Assembly (NCBI RefSeq): GCF_009696575.1
Contig: NZ_VULQ01000005.1
Location: 101,715 to 165,714, forward strand
Reading direction: 5' to 3'
DNA: 64,000 nt
Source of the DNA: Anaerococcus porci
GTDB lineage: Bacteria; Bacillota; Clostridia; Tissierellales; Peptoniphilaceae
The position numbers and the translations under genes are program-made. This document shows, in pieces, positions 1 through 9,072 of the stretch. The number at the start of each line of letters is the position of its first letter. Position 1 is the first letter of the stretch. Under the pieces are notes generated by a model, which saw only the letters and a program-made list of their open reading frames with translations, was not told the origin of the DNA and ran no database searches.

Positions 1-800
1 AAATGCCAGAAGGCGTCCCTGACATGGTATCTAAAAACTTTGAGTTAATCATTCCACTAATAGTTAATTCTTTAGTATTCCTATCAATTAGAATACTGAT
101 ATTCAAGTTAACAGGAAGTTTGGTGCCTGAAATAATTTTATCTATAATGAAACCATTATCAATTGGACTAAATAATGTATTTGGTGTAATGCTTTTAGTA
201 TTTTTAATCCAACTTTTATGGTGGTTTGGTATACATGGCGATGCTACTCTTGGACCAATATTCTTACCAGTAGCCCTTCAAAATATTACAGAAAATGCAG
301 CTGCTTATGCTCAGGGAAAACCTATACCACACGTATTTACCGAAACATTTCTTAGCAATTTCTTACTAATGTCTGGTTCAGGAATAACAGTTGGTTTATT
401 AATCCTTATGCTATTTTCAAAGTCAAAAAGATATAAAGAGCTTGGAAAAATTTCACTGCTTCCAGCTGTATTTGGTATAAATGAACCTATAACTTTTGGA
501 ACTCCAATAGTTTATAATCCAATCTTATTTATACCATATGTTATAGGTCCAACCTTAATAACATTACCAATTTATAAGATTTTTGAATCAGGAATAGTTG
601 AAAGAGCTTTCATACAATCACCAGGATATACACCATTTTTTCTTCAAGGATACTTGATGAACTTATCTTTCAAATCAACAATCTTACAAATACTTATATT
701 AATACTTTCAGTACTAATTTATTATCCATTCTTTAAGGTAATGGAAAAAGATGAGCTAAAAAATGAAGTAGATATAAAAGATAGTGACGGAGATAAATAA
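1..800 (+). CDS. PTS lactose/cellobiose-family EIIC permease, C-terminal part (5' end outside window)
   Basis: The frame is open from the first bases and has no plausible start inside the window. The visible 266 residues match only the C-terminal part of a sugar PTS EIIC, which is usually about 430 residues, so the gene is cut by the window edge. Several hydrophobic membrane segments are visible. Two family signatures are present: WFGIHG near residue 75 and the NEPITFGTP loop near residue 160. In ChbC-type permeases the His and Glu of these motifs contact the phosphorylated sugar hydroxyl. EIIA and EIIB follow directly, so this is the membrane component of one EII complex that imports and phosphorylates a disaccharide or beta-glucoside. 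The exact sugar cannot be read from the sequence. Confidence 0.9.
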   Translation, partial: MPEGVPDMVSKNFELIIPLIVNSLVFLSIRILIFKLTGSLVPEIILSIMKPLSIGLNNVFGVMLLVFLIQLLWWFGIHGDATLGPIFLPVALQNITENAAAYAQGKPIPHVFTETFLSNFLLMSGSGITVGLLILMLFSKSKRYKELGKISLLPAVFGINEPITFGTPIVYNPILFIPYVIGPTLITLPIYKIFESGIVERAFIQSPGYTPFFLQGYLMNLSFKSTILQILILILSVLIYYPFFKVMEKDELKNEVDIKDSDGDK

Positions 801-801
801 T

Positions 802-1140
802 ATGGATAAAATTAATGAAAAAGATTATGAAGGTATTTTTGAAATTATTATGCATGCAGGAGAAGCTAGAAGCTTAGCCAATGAATCTATTAATTATTTA
901 GAAAATTATGAATTTATTGAGGCTGAGAATATGTTAGAAAAGGCTAAAAATGAACTGGTAGTTTGTCATAATTTGCAAACTGATCTTTTAAATAAAGAAG
1001 CGGGTGGAGATAAGAATGATGTAAATATATTCTTAATCCATGCTCAAGATCATTTTACAATGGCAAGCACAAGTATAGAATTTGCTGAACGATTCAAAAG
1101 AATTTATTTAAAATTTAAAAAAATGGAGGATATTAAATGA
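802..1140 (+). CDS. PTS lactose/cellobiose-family EIIA component
   Basis: This is a small soluble helical phosphocarrier of 112 residues, the usual length for the lac/cel EIIA family. The conserved HAQDH segment near residue 82 holds the histidine that takes phosphate from HPr and passes it to EIIB. An upstream in-frame GTG at 784 lies inside the EIIC gene. ATG 802 is preferred because GGAG at 789-792 sits at normal spacing before it. The start lies 1 nt after the EIIC stop and the stop overlaps the EIIB start as ATGA, so the three genes are translationally coupled. Confidence 0.9.
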   Translation: MDKINEKDYEGIFEIIMHAGEARSLANESINYLENYEFIEAENMLEKAKNELVVCHNLQTDLLNKEAGGDKNDVNIFLIHAQDHFTMASTSIEFAERFKRIYLKFKKMEDIK

Positions 1141-1451
1141 AAAAAGTATTAGTCTTATGTAATGCAGGGATGTCAAGTTCCTTGATAGCAAAAAAAGCTT
1201 TTGATTATTTTAAAAAAGAAAATAAGGAAATAAAAGTAACTGCTACAACAGTTATGCAAGGGGAAACTATTATCAAAGATGGAGAATATGATCTTTATCT
1301 GTTGAGTCCTCAAATGAGAATGAATTTTAAAAAATTTGAAAAAATCGCCAATGAAAATGATAAAAAAATAGTCCAAATACCATTCAATGCATACGCTCCT
1401 ACTGAAAGTGGTGTAAAAAATATTGTAAAATTAATTGAAGAGAACTTATAA
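1137..1451 (+). CDS. PTS lactose/cellobiose-family EIIB component
   Basis: This cytosolic EIIB has 104 residues and an N-terminal phosphocysteine loop LCNAGMSSS. Cys8 of that loop accepts phosphate from EIIA and donates it to the incoming sugar. Length and fold pattern (beta strand, Cys loop, helix) match lac/cel EIIB proteins. The start codon overlaps the EIIA stop by ATGA. It is the last gene of the operon, followed by an inverted repeat. The gene order C-A-B with separate polypeptides is common in Firmicutes. No 6-phospho-glycosidase is visible downstream, so the hydrolase probably lies upstream of the window or elsewhere. Confidence 0.92.
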   Translation: MKKVLVLCNAGMSSSLIAKKAFDYFKKENKEIKVTATTVMQGETIIKDGEYDLYLLSPQMRMNFKKFEKIANENDKKIVQIPFNAYAPTESGVKNIVKLIEENL

Positions 1452-1460
1452 ACTAACCTA

Positions 1461-1501
1461 AGCCATGATTTTAAAATATAATAACTATCAAAATCATGGC
1501 T
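1461..1501 (+). terminator. inverted repeat after PTS operon, possible terminator
   Basis: AGCCATGATTTT (1461-1472) is perfectly complementary to 1490-1501, a 12-bp stem with a 17-nt loop just after the EIIB stop. The downstream sequence is only modestly T-rich, so termination is likely but not certain. Confidence 0.6.
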
Positions 1502-1752
1502 ACTTTAATGGCTATAAAAAATGTTTTATATAATAAATTTATGGGTAATAATATTAAAAATATTTGAGAAAAGAGGAAAATTTATGGAAAAGAAAACAAG
1601 CATTTTTTCAAAGATCTCAAATGGCTTACAAATCTAAAGAGGAATAGGAGCTAGAAAAGTTTATAGTGGAGACGAAATTTTATAATTTTGAAATAGTAGA
1701 TGGTAAAATCTCAAATATAATTTAATAAAAAGTTCACAATATATGTTGATTT
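1502..1752. other. AT-rich intergenic segment, no intact gene
   Basis: An ATG at 1584 opens a short reading frame that stops after 17 codons and resumes for a few more. It may be a remnant, but I could not assign it. Nothing else is recognisable here. Confidence 0.4.
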
Positions 1753-2198
1753 TTATAACCTATCAATTTCTTTAGCGTTGTTTCTATAATAATTTATAAG
1801 CTTCATTTTATTTGGTAATAATCTTCTAGTTATATCGTCGATATTTTCATATTTTAATATTTCAATTATTCCTTATATAATTATATCTTCATATTTTTAT
1901 ATCATTATTATCTAGATATATAATACTTTTGGCTAAATCCATAAATTGTTTTTTGAATCTTCTTCACTTTTTACAAATAAATTTTCTAAAATATGTAAAA
2001 GCACATTTCCTGTTAATTTAAGATTATTTTTTTCTAGATCTTCTTATATCTTTTAGCTCATTTTTATTTATATCGTTAATATCTCCAAAAGTAATTTGTA
2101 AGTATTTAATATCCATACTATTAACAAATATTTCATAATCAGTTATATATTGATTCTATTTGAAGGTTTGTTTGTAATAATAAAAACTTTCATAAGCT
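1753..2198 (-). pseudogene. decayed gene remnant of unknown family
   Basis: Read on the minus strand, this stretch is clearly coding-like but needs at least three frame changes to be read through. In order from the 5' side, fragments read like ITDYEIFVNSMDIKY, then NLKLTGNVLLHILENLFVK, then MDLAKSIIYLDNNDIK, then YENIDDITRRLLPNKMK. The last runs to KEIDRL and a stop at 1753-1755. Charge and helix periodicity look like the C-terminal helical half of a regulator (Rgg/TPR-like proteins look similar), but I do not recognise the family with confidence. It lies between two plus-strand genes and has no intact start. This is a recent inactivation product rather than random AT-rich DNA. Confidence 0.55.
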
Positions 2199-2364
2199 AT
2201 GTAAATCTTGACTTCTGAATAATTTATACCATTTGCTAAGATATAAATATAAGCAATATTTCAATAATTAAGTTCAATAGAAAAAAGTTAGTATCAAATT
2301 TTTTTCAAAGTTTTGATTTTTTATATTTATAAGCTAAGTTTATTAAATTTTATAAATTAGTCTA

Positions 2365-2381
2365 ATTTTCGGGTAAAAATA
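2365..2381 (+). promoter_or_regulatory. leader motif ATTTTCGGGTAAAAATA upstream of the PPK2 gene
   Basis: Nearly the same sequence, ATTTTGGGTAAAAATA, occurs at 17573-17588 before the iron alcohol dehydrogenase. In both cases it sits about 27-29 nt before the ATG and is followed by an A-rich spacer and a GGGGG ribosome site. It may be a promoter -10 region or a regulator site. The role is inferred only from the shared position. Confidence 0.35.
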
Positions 2382-2397
2382 TTCAAAAGGGGGCTTT

Positions 2398-3870
2398 ATG
2401 AGTAAATTAATTGATGATAATAGAAAAAAGAAGTTTCAAAATTTTAAAAGATCAGAGCTTGCTGAAAGACTTGGTCGTGTTGCAAGAATTTGTAATGACT
2501 TTTCTATTCCAATATTAATAATCGTAGATGGATGGGAATCATCAGGCCGTGGATATGTTATAAAAGACTTGACTCGTGAATTTGCGGCCAAAAACTATGA
2601 TGTTGAAGTTTTTGATAAGGATGAGCGTGAGGATAATTTATATCCTTTTATAAGAAAATTTTGGATAAATACGCCTAAGAAGGGTCATATTAAGATATTT
2701 GATAGGTCTTTTTATTATAAGTTATTTGAGAAAAAGAATTTTGATGGGAAAAAGCTAAAAAAAAGAATCGATTCTATAAAGTCTATAGAAAAAGCTCTTT
2801 ATGATGACCAAACTATTATCCTTAAATTTTTCTTAAATGTTGATAAAGAGGAGCAAAAGAAAAGAATTGAGAAATTAGAAGATTCTGTGAAGGAAGATTT
2901 TTACCTAGATGGTCTTGATTGGGATCAACAAGAAAATTACAAAGAATATGAAAAACACTTTTCAAAAATGCTTGAGATGACAGATCTTTCTTACTCTCCC
3001 TGGGATATTATAGATGCAAATGACAAAAAGTCCGCCAGTAAGGAAGTCTTAGGACTTGCCATAGACAAAATTACCCAAGGAATTGAGAGGGTTATAAGAC
3101 AAAGGGAAGAAAATGAGAATGTTGAGCGTGATTATAGGCTAAGAAGTAATATTTTGCAAGCTATTGACCTATCAAAGGCAATTTCTGACGAGGATTATGA
3201 AGAGAAAAAAAATAAACTTCAAAAAGAGGTTGCTGAAATTATGTATAAATACTATGAAAAGGGAATAAGTCAAGTTATTGTATTTGAAGGGGTTGATGCG
3301 GCAGGAAAAGACGGGGCGATTGAAAGGCTTATAAAAGAAGTCGATCCAAGACTTTTTGAAGTCCATGGTATATCAGCTCCATCAAAAGAGGAACTTGATC
3401 ATAACTATTTATGGCGTTTTTACAAAAAACTTCCTAAGGATGGATATGTAGGAATATTTTCAAGATCATGGTATGGAAGGGTTATGGTTGAAAGGGTAGA
3501 GGGCTTTGCCAAGGTAAATGAATGGGATAGAGCCTATGATGAAATACTTGATATGGAAAAACAAATCTATGATCATGGTTCTCTGATTTTGAAATTTTTT
3601 GTAATGATTGATAAGGATGAACAATTAAAAAGATTTAAAGATCGACAAAGAGAGCCAGATAAACAATATAAGATTACAGATGAAGATTGGAGAAATAGAA
3701 AAAAGTGGGATCAATATATAGAATCTATGAATGAGATGCTGGAAAGGACAAATGTAGACTATGCACCATGGATTATTGTTGAGGGAAACCAAAAAAAATA
3801 TGCAAGAATCAAGGTTATGCAAGAGTATATAAAGTATGCAAAAGAGCATTTAAAAAAATTAGATAGGTAA
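2398..3870 (+). CDS. pap: two-domain polyphosphate kinase 2 family protein (polyphosphate:AMP phosphotransferase-like)
   Basis: The 490-residue protein has two tandem PPK2 domains, the layout of polyphosphate:AMP phosphotransferases, which use polyphosphate to make ADP from AMP. The C-terminal domain has an intact Walker A, GVDAAGKDG (about 298-306), and the lid/Walker B segment FSRSWYGR. In the N-terminal domain the same region has drifted to DGWESSGRG (about 44-52), so it is probably structural, as known for this class. The gene stands alone with a strong AAAGGGGG ribosome site just before ATG 2398 and a hairpin after the stop. Its leader shares a motif with the alcohol dehydrogenase gene at 17607. 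It probably links polyphosphate to the nucleotide pool. The acceptor (AMP or a nucleoside diphosphate) is inferred from domain number only. Confidence 0.85.
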   Translation: MSKLIDDNRKKKFQNFKRSELAERLGRVARICNDFSIPILIIVDGWESSGRGYVIKDLTREFAAKNYDVEVFDKDEREDNLYPFIRKFWINTPKKGHIKIFDRSFYYKLFEKKNFDGKKLKKRIDSIKSIEKALYDDQTIILKFFLNVDKEEQKKRIEKLEDSVKEDFYLDGLDWDQQENYKEYEKHFSKMLEMTDLSYSPWDIIDANDKKSASKEVLGLAIDKITQGIERVIRQREENENVERDYRLRSNILQAIDLSKAISDEDYEEKKNKLQKEVAEIMYKYYEKGISQVIVFEGVDAAGKDGAIERLIKEVDPRLFEVHGISAPSKEELDHNYLWRFYKKLPKDGYVGIFSRSWYGRVMVERVEGFAKVNEWDRAYDEILDMEKQIYDHGSLILKFFVMIDKDEQLKRFKDRQREPDKQYKITDEDWRNRKKWDQYIESMNEMLERTNVDYAPWIIVEGNQKKYARIKVMQEYIKYAKEHLKKLDR

Positions 3871-3908
3871 AGATAAGCTCCAAACTAATGTTAGCTTGGA
3901 GCTTATCT
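3871..3908 (+). terminator. strong hairpin after PPK2 gene
   Basis: AGATAAGCTCCAA (3871-3883) pairs perfectly with 3896-3908, and ACTAA/TTAG extends the stem inward. It begins at the base after the stop codon. The following T tract is weak (TATTA). Confidence 0.7.
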
Positions 3909-4123
3909 TATTAGGAAATCTACTATAGAATGCTTTTTTACAGAATCTTTTAATCAAATTTATCCACTATTTGTTTAAAAATAAGTAGAATTTATTTTTA
4001 GATATCCCTATATTATCTAATAATTATTCTTAAAGTCATTTAATTATAAAAAATATATAAAAACTTATAAAATCATGATTTTCTTACTTATACTTTTACA
4101 TTTTCCAATAAAAATTTACCCAT

Positions 4124-4165
4124 GTAACATAGGTTACCGATTTAAAATTTCATCTTTTGTATGAT
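4124..4165 (+). promoter_or_regulatory. Crp/Fnr-like operator and -10 of the hcp promoter
   Basis: GTAACATAGGTTAC (4124-4137) is a perfect 5-4-5 palindrome with the half-site spacing of Crp/Fnr-family operators. A TATGAT -10 lies at 4160-4165. If transcription starts about 7 nt after it, the palindrome is centred near -41.5, the classical activator position for this family. HcpR-type Crp/Fnr regulators are known to control hcp genes in anaerobes, so a nitric-oxide-responsive activator is the likely ligand. The regulator itself is not in this window. Confidence 0.6.
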
Positions 4166-4203
4166 AGGTATGTAAGTTAAAGAAAAAGAAAGGATTTTTG
4201 ATT

Positions 4204-5820
4204 ATGTTTTGTTTTCAATGTCAAGAAACAGCTGGCAACAAAGGCTGTACTAAGGTTGGAGTTTGTGGAAAAAATGAAGATACTGCAAATAGCCAAGATT
4301 TATTAATATATGTAACAAAAGGACTTGCTGAAGTTCTTAATAATATAGAAAATGTAGATGAAAAATACTATGATTTAATTTCAAACAATATGTTTGTAAC
4401 AATCACAAATGCAAACTTTGATAAGGAAGATATACTAGATAAGGTAGAAGATACTATAAAGTTAAAAGATAAGTTAATAGAAGAAAATAACTTAGCAGGA
4501 TTATCAGAGGCTGCTCTTTACACAACTGACGATAGGAATGAGCTAAAAAGAAAGGCGATAGAAGTAGGTGTACTCAATATAGTAAATGAGGACGAAAGAT
4601 CTCTAGTTGAGCTTATAACATACGGACTTAAAGGTATGGCAGCCTACAATCATCATGCCAATGTCCTAGGATATAGAAATAAAGAAGTTGATAGGTTTAT
4701 AGCAAAAACTTTAGAAGAAAGTCTAAAAGATGATAAGGATATAAATAACCTAATAGATTTAACTATAAAAACTGGTGAACATGGTCTTATGGCGATGGAA
4801 ACCCTTGACCGTGCTAATACAGAAAAGTTTGGAAATCCAGAAATAACAGAAGTTGATTTTTCTGCAGGAGATAGACCAGCAATACTTATATCAGGTCATG
4901 ACTTAAATGATATGGAAATGCTACTTGAACAAACAAAGGACAGTGGAGTAGATATTTACACTCATTCTGAAATGCTTCCAGCAAACTATTATCCTAAGTT
5001 CAAGACGTATGAACACTTCCATGGAAATTATGGAAATAGTTGGTGGACTCAAAATGATGAATTCCAAAAATTTAATGGACCAATTCTAATGACAACTAAT
5101 TGTATAGTTCCACTTAAAAAAGATAATGATTATCTTGATAGGCTTTATACGACAGGAAATGCAGGGTATCCAGGAGCCAAACACATTTGTGCTGATGAAA
5201 ATGGATACAAAGACTTTTCTGAAATAATTAAGAAAGCTAAAGAGTGCAATGCTCCAGAAAACTTAGAAGATACAAAAATTGTAGGTGGATTTGCCCATAA
5301 TCAAGTAGAAGCTTTGGCAGGCAATATAGTAGAAGAAATAAAGGCAGGAAATATCAAAAAATTTGTAGTAATGGCAGGATGTGATGGAAGATTTAAAGAT
5401 AGGTCTTACTATACAGAATTTGCTGAAAAACTTCCAAAAGACTATGTAATATTGACTGCAGGTTGTGCTAAATATAGGTATAACAAATTAAATCTTGGAG
5501 ATATAAATGGAATACCAAGAGTACTCGATGCAGGTCAATGTAACGATTCATACTCATTAGTTAAAACTGCACTTTTACTTAAAGATGCATTTGAACTTGA
5601 TAGCGTAAATGACCTACCACTTGAATTTAATATAGCTTGGTATGAACAAAAAGCAGTTATAGTTTTACTTGCCTTGTTAAGTCTTGGAGTTAAAAATATC
5701 CACCTTGGACCTACACTTCCTGCATTTCTTTCAGAAACAGTAGTAAACTTTTTAGTAGAAAACTTCAATATTGCACCAATTACAAATGTAGAAGATGATC
5801 TCAAAATAATGACAGCTTAA
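4204..5820 (+). CDS. hcp: hybrid-cluster protein / hydroxylamine reductase
   Basis: This 538-residue redox enzyme holds a cubane cluster plus the hybrid Fe-S-O cluster. It is described as a hydroxylamine reductase and, more recently, an NO reductase protecting anaerobes from nitrosative stress. The N-terminus gives Cys3, Cys6, Cys15 and Cys21 (C-X2-C-X8-C-X5-C), the spacing of class I Hcp from strict anaerobes. Hybrid-cluster ligand motifs are visible further on (for example GEHG and TTNC, ending near residue 500). ATG 4204 is chosen over the in-frame TTG at 4198 because AGGA at 4191-4194 sits 9 nt before the ATG and only 3 nt before the TTG. The gene is monocistronic, with its own operator upstream and a hairpin element downstream. 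No adjacent Hcr reductase is present, as expected for class I. Confidence 0.95.
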   Translation: MFCFQCQETAGNKGCTKVGVCGKNEDTANSQDLLIYVTKGLAEVLNNIENVDEKYYDLISNNMFVTITNANFDKEDILDKVEDTIKLKDKLIEENNLAGLSEAALYTTDDRNELKRKAIEVGVLNIVNEDERSLVELITYGLKGMAAYNHHANVLGYRNKEVDRFIAKTLEESLKDDKDINNLIDLTIKTGEHGLMAMETLDRANTEKFGNPEITEVDFSAGDRPAILISGHDLNDMEMLLEQTKDSGVDIYTHSEMLPANYYPKFKTYEHFHGNYGNSWWTQNDEFQKFNGPILMTTNCIVPLKKDNDYLDRLYTTGNAGYPGAKHICADENGYKDFSEIIKKAKECNAPENLEDTKIVGGFAHNQVEALAGNIVEEIKAGNIKKFVVMAGCDGRFKDRSYYTEFAEKLPKDYVILTAGCAKYRYNKLNLGDINGIPRVLDAGQCNDSYSLVKTALLLKDAFELDSVNDLPLEFNIAWYEQKAVIVLLALLSLGVKNIHLGPTLPAFLSETVVNFLVENFNIAPITNVEDDLKIMTA

Positions 5821-5830
5821 TAAACAATTA

Positions 5831-5978
5831 AGGGACTGTTGCAAAATTATGAATTTCTATCATTACAAGTTACTTATAGACAATTTGAGAATATCATTTC
5901 AGCTCATGGAGGCCAAATTGTCTTTGAGAATCTTGTAATGATAGAACGATTAATTCGTTTAGCAATATCCCTTTTTTA
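5831..5978 (+). repeat. dispersed hairpin element, copy 1
   Basis: This intergenic palindromic element has nested stems. The outer ends (AGGGACTGTTGC at 5831 against GCAATATCCCT ending at 5972) are imperfectly paired and followed by T6. The middle stem CTATCATTACAAG (5857-5869) pairs perfectly with 5932-5944. The inner stem GACAATTTG (5879-5887) pairs with 5914-5922. Related copies lie at 20384, 41831 and 49704 in the same orientation. It could serve as a terminator for hcp. Its family resembles a MITE or a structured interspersed repeat. Confidence 0.85.
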
Positions 5979-6002
5979 GTATAATGCCTTAATGATATGT
6001 GA

Positions 6003-6008
6003 TATAAT
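6003..6008 (+). promoter_or_regulatory. probable -10 box of adenine deaminase gene
   Basis: A perfect TATAAT lies 33 nt before the chosen start codon. No good -35 is seen at 17 nt, so this is a partial promoter call. Confidence 0.4.
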
Positions 6009-6041
6009 ATATTTAAATATACATATATGGAGGCTCATAAG

Positions 6042-7799
6042 ATGAGAAGTAAAGATGAAATAATAAAAAATATCAAAGTTGGACTAGGTAAAGAAGATTG
6101 CGATTTGGTTCTTAATAATGTTAAACTAATAAATGTTTATTCTAAAGAAATATTAGAAACCAATATTTACATAAATAATAAAAGAATAGTATCTATAGAT
6201 CCAAATACAAATTTACATGCAAGAAAAGAAATCGATTGCAAGAAGATGTATGCTTATCCTGGCCTTATAGACTCCCATATGCATTTTGAATCAACAATGC
6301 TCTCACCGGAAGCTTTGGCAAATCTTATAGTTCCATTTGGAGTAACTAGTATATTTTCTGATATGATGGAGATTGCAAATGTAGCTGGTGAAAAGGGAAT
6401 AGAAGAGATGTTAATTTCTTCTAAAAATCTTCCTTATCATATGTTTGTAGAAGTATCTTCATGTGTTCCAGCAGCACCAGGTCTTGAGACAACAGGAGAT
6501 ATAATAGATGTAGGATCTATGGATAGACTTATGCAAAAAAATGAAAGTTTGAGTATGGGCGAGATTGATCCTGCTAAAATCTTATCTATAAATGAAGACT
6601 ATATCCAAATGATTTCAAATACAATTAAAAGAAGAAAAATAGTCAATGGTCATGCTATAGGAAGATTAGATCATGATTTAAATATTTATGCATCAGCGGG
6701 AATTTTAGATGATCATGAATGTGTAACAAAAGAAGAAATGATTCAAAGGCTTAGAGTTGGAATGAGCGTATTTATAAGAGAAGGTTCATCTGAAAGAAAT
6801 CTTGATACAATGATTAGGGCTATTCTTAATCATAATCTTCCTATAGAAAATTTCATGTTTTGTACTGATGATAAGCATGTTGACGATACCCTAGAAGAAG
6901 GTCATATTAACTACAACGTAAAAAGATCGATAGAACTAGGAATGGATATGATAGATGCTATAAAGATTGCAAGTGTAAATGCAGCTAAACACTTTAGAAT
7001 AGAAGATGAAATAGGTTCTATATCTCCAGGAAGACTTGCAGATATAGTAATATCAAAAGACTTAAGTCAAAAATACCCTGACATGGTGTTTTATGAAGGA
7101 GATTTAGTAGCAGAAAATGGAAAGATGCTTAGAAAGATTGAAAAAAGAGAGTATCCGGCTTGGATTAAAGATACAGTAAAGCTTTTAAATCCTATAGATT
7201 TTAAGTCTTTCTCAATAAAATCTAATAGAGAAAACAAGACTATGGTAAGGGTGATTGATCTTATCAAAGATCAAATTATAAATAATATTCTAATACAAGA
7301 GCTTGATGTAAAAAAAGGAGAAATTCAAAATAATCTTGCTAGGGATATTATAAAAATTGCAGTTATTGAAAGATATGGAAAAAATGGAAATATAGGTTTA
7401 GGTTTTGTTCATGGGATGGGACTTAAAAAGGGAGCTTTAGCTTACTCAATGAGTCATGACAACCATAATATAGTTGTAGTAGGAGAAAATGATTATGACA
7501 TGGCCAAGGCTGTAAATCATATAGAGAAGATAAACGGTGGTATAGCAATAAGCCTTGATGGTGAAATAATTGGCGAAATGAAACTTCCTATTGGTGGACT
7601 TATGAGCGAGAAAGGTGTAGAAGAAGTAGAAAGTGAAATAAGTGCTTTGAATAAGATAGCAAAAGACTTAGGCTGTGATTTGAAATCACCTTTTATGACC
7701 CTAAGTTTTATAGCTCTTCCAGTAGTGCCAAAATTAGGTTTAACTGATTTAGGTCTTGTTGATGTTTTGGCATATAAAATTATAGATTTAGAAGTTTAA
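6042..7799 (+). CDS. ade: adenine deaminase
   Basis: This 585-residue amidohydrolase-family enzyme deaminates adenine to hypoxanthine and ammonia in purine salvage. Visible signatures are the metal-binding GLIDSHMHFEST strand, the NGHAIG and ASAGILDDHE segments and FCTDDKH, all typical of Ade rather than adenosine deaminase. The length matches bacterial Ade. The first in-frame ATG, at 6027, is rejected because it overlaps the Shine-Dalgarno sequence GGAGG (6029-6033). ATG 6042 has ideal spacing. The gene stands alone and shares its purine theme with the nucleoside phosphorylase at 12089. Hypoxanthine from here and from that enzyme would enter the same salvage pool. Confidence 0.95.
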   Translation: MRSKDEIIKNIKVGLGKEDCDLVLNNVKLINVYSKEILETNIYINNKRIVSIDPNTNLHARKEIDCKKMYAYPGLIDSHMHFESTMLSPEALANLIVPFGVTSIFSDMMEIANVAGEKGIEEMLISSKNLPYHMFVEVSSCVPAAPGLETTGDIIDVGSMDRLMQKNESLSMGEIDPAKILSINEDYIQMISNTIKRRKIVNGHAIGRLDHDLNIYASAGILDDHECVTKEEMIQRLRVGMSVFIREGSSERNLDTMIRAILNHNLPIENFMFCTDDKHVDDTLEEGHINYNVKRSIELGMDMIDAIKIASVNAAKHFRIEDEIGSISPGRLADIVISKDLSQKYPDMVFYEGDLVAENGKMLRKIEKREYPAWIKDTVKLLNPIDFKSFSIKSNRENKTMVRVIDLIKDQIINNILIQELDVKKGEIQNNLARDIIKIAVIERYGKNGNIGLGFVHGMGLKKGALAYSMSHDNHNIVVVGENDYDMAKAVNHIEKINGGIAISLDGEIIGEMKLPIGGLMSEKGVEEVESEISALNKIAKDLGCDLKSPFMTLSFIALPVVPKLGLTDLGLVDVLAYKIIDLEV

Positions 7800-7920
7800 T
7801 ATAAGAAAATGAGAATAAAATTCCTTATGAATTTTTTATAAATAAAGATATTAGAACTAAGTCACTAGTTTTAAGTGATTTAATAAAAGCTTAATTGAAT
7901 AATGATTTTTTATTTTTATA

Positions 7921-7949
7921 TTACTTTCAAATACTAGATAAAGTATAAT
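7921..7949 (+). promoter_or_regulatory. probable promoter of DUF1836 gene
   Basis: TATAAT at 7944-7949 is preceded, with a 17-nt spacer, by TTACTT at 7921-7926. The start codon at 7966 follows a GAGGTG ribosome site. Confidence 0.5.
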
Positions 7950-7965
7950 AGCTTTGAGGTGACTT

Positions 7966-8487
7966 ATGAAAAATATAGGAACGATGAAAGAATTGGAACA
8001 ATTAAGAAAGCTTACTTTACCAAGTTGGAAAAACATTCCAAATGATGGGCTTTATAAAGAAGAGCTAATAAGTTTTGTTAAAAATATTTTAGAGCCTCTT
8101 TTTATATATGGAGAAAATTTCATAACATCATCAATGATAAATAACTATGTAAAGCAAGGTCATATTAAGGAGCCTATTAAGAAAAAGTATTATAGAGATT
8201 CTATAGCCCAACTTTTAACAATTATTATATTCAAACAAGCCTTGCAAATTGATGAAATTTCAAAAGGAATCGAAATTGAGGTAAAAACTTTTACCCTAAA
8301 AGCTGTGTATGATAATTTTGTAGAAATATTCCAAGATGCAAAAGAAAAAATTTTGGCAGATTTTGACGATAGGGTAGGAATAGAATTTTCTATAGAAAAT
8401 CATCATGATAAGGTCTTATATTACCTAGTTATATCACTATTTACCAAGCTTTATACAATGATAACCATAAAAAACAGACAAATTTGA
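7966..8487 (+). CDS. DUF1836 domain-containing protein
   Basis: This 173-residue soluble protein matches the DUF1836 family by its pattern. The N-terminal part holds KLTLPSWKNIPNDGLY. A helix-turn-helix-like segment, FITSSMINNYVKQGHIKEPIKKKYYRDS (about 48-76), resembles the MerR-type winged helix seen in this family. It is followed by an all-helical C-terminal half. Members are common in Firmicutes and are presumed DNA-binding, but no function is established. It is alone between adenine deaminase and a long AT-rich gap, so context gives no target. GAGGTG serves as the ribosome site. Confidence 0.75.
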   Translation: MKNIGTMKELEQLRKLTLPSWKNIPNDGLYKEELISFVKNILEPLFIYGENFITSSMINNYVKQGHIKEPIKKKYYRDSIAQLLTIIIFKQALQIDEISKGIEIEVKTFTLKAVYDNFVEIFQDAKEKILADFDDRVGIEFSIENHHDKVLYYLVISLFTKLYTMITIKNRQI

Positions 8488-9072
8488 TGAGAAAATTATA
8501 AAAAAGTATAATAAATTAGTTGAATAGTAAGATAAATCTTTGAGTTGACCAATAGAAAATAAACGAAAATAATTTTTTACTTAAGTTATACAGTGTTTAT
8601 AAGTTTTGTTCATATAATAGTAAAATAAGTTAAAATTGAGTATTAAAATATAAGTTTGAAGAAGCATAAAAGTTTCAAATCTCCTATTTATCAAAATTCG
8701 CATTTTTTTAACTATTGTATTTGAAGAGTTCTCATACTCTAGAATTTTCTATAATATAGCTAGATTTCACTTAAACTTGTTAGATATTTCTTAAAATTAT
8801 ATATCAAGCTATTGCTATATTATATAACAAATCTTAGATATATTTAGAAAAGAGTGCAATAAAAATAATACTTAATTTAAAGATTTTCTTTTAATAAGTT
8901 CAATAATATATTATTATGATTTGTATTAGTTAGGAAAAGTTTAAATAACTTGTTATTTATAAAATGAGATAGTTTTATTTATATTGAAGAATTAATAATA
9001 TTTTTATTTTTGGTGATTTTTTGAAAAAATAGGGTATATATTAAGATGGAAAATTAAGAAAGGAAGTATACT
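8488..9072. other. 585-bp AT-rich intergenic region, nothing recognised
   Basis: There are stop codons in all frames, no RNA gene pattern and no clear long hairpin. Only the ribosome site AGAAAGGAAG before the dehydrogenase start stands out. It may carry promoters for the downstream gene, but none could be picked with confidence. Confidence 0.5.

Noticed and set aside
1584..1634. Short frame starting MEKKTSIFSK as a small gene
   Set aside because: It stops after 17 codons and has no recognisable family. It may be a remnant but cannot be supported.
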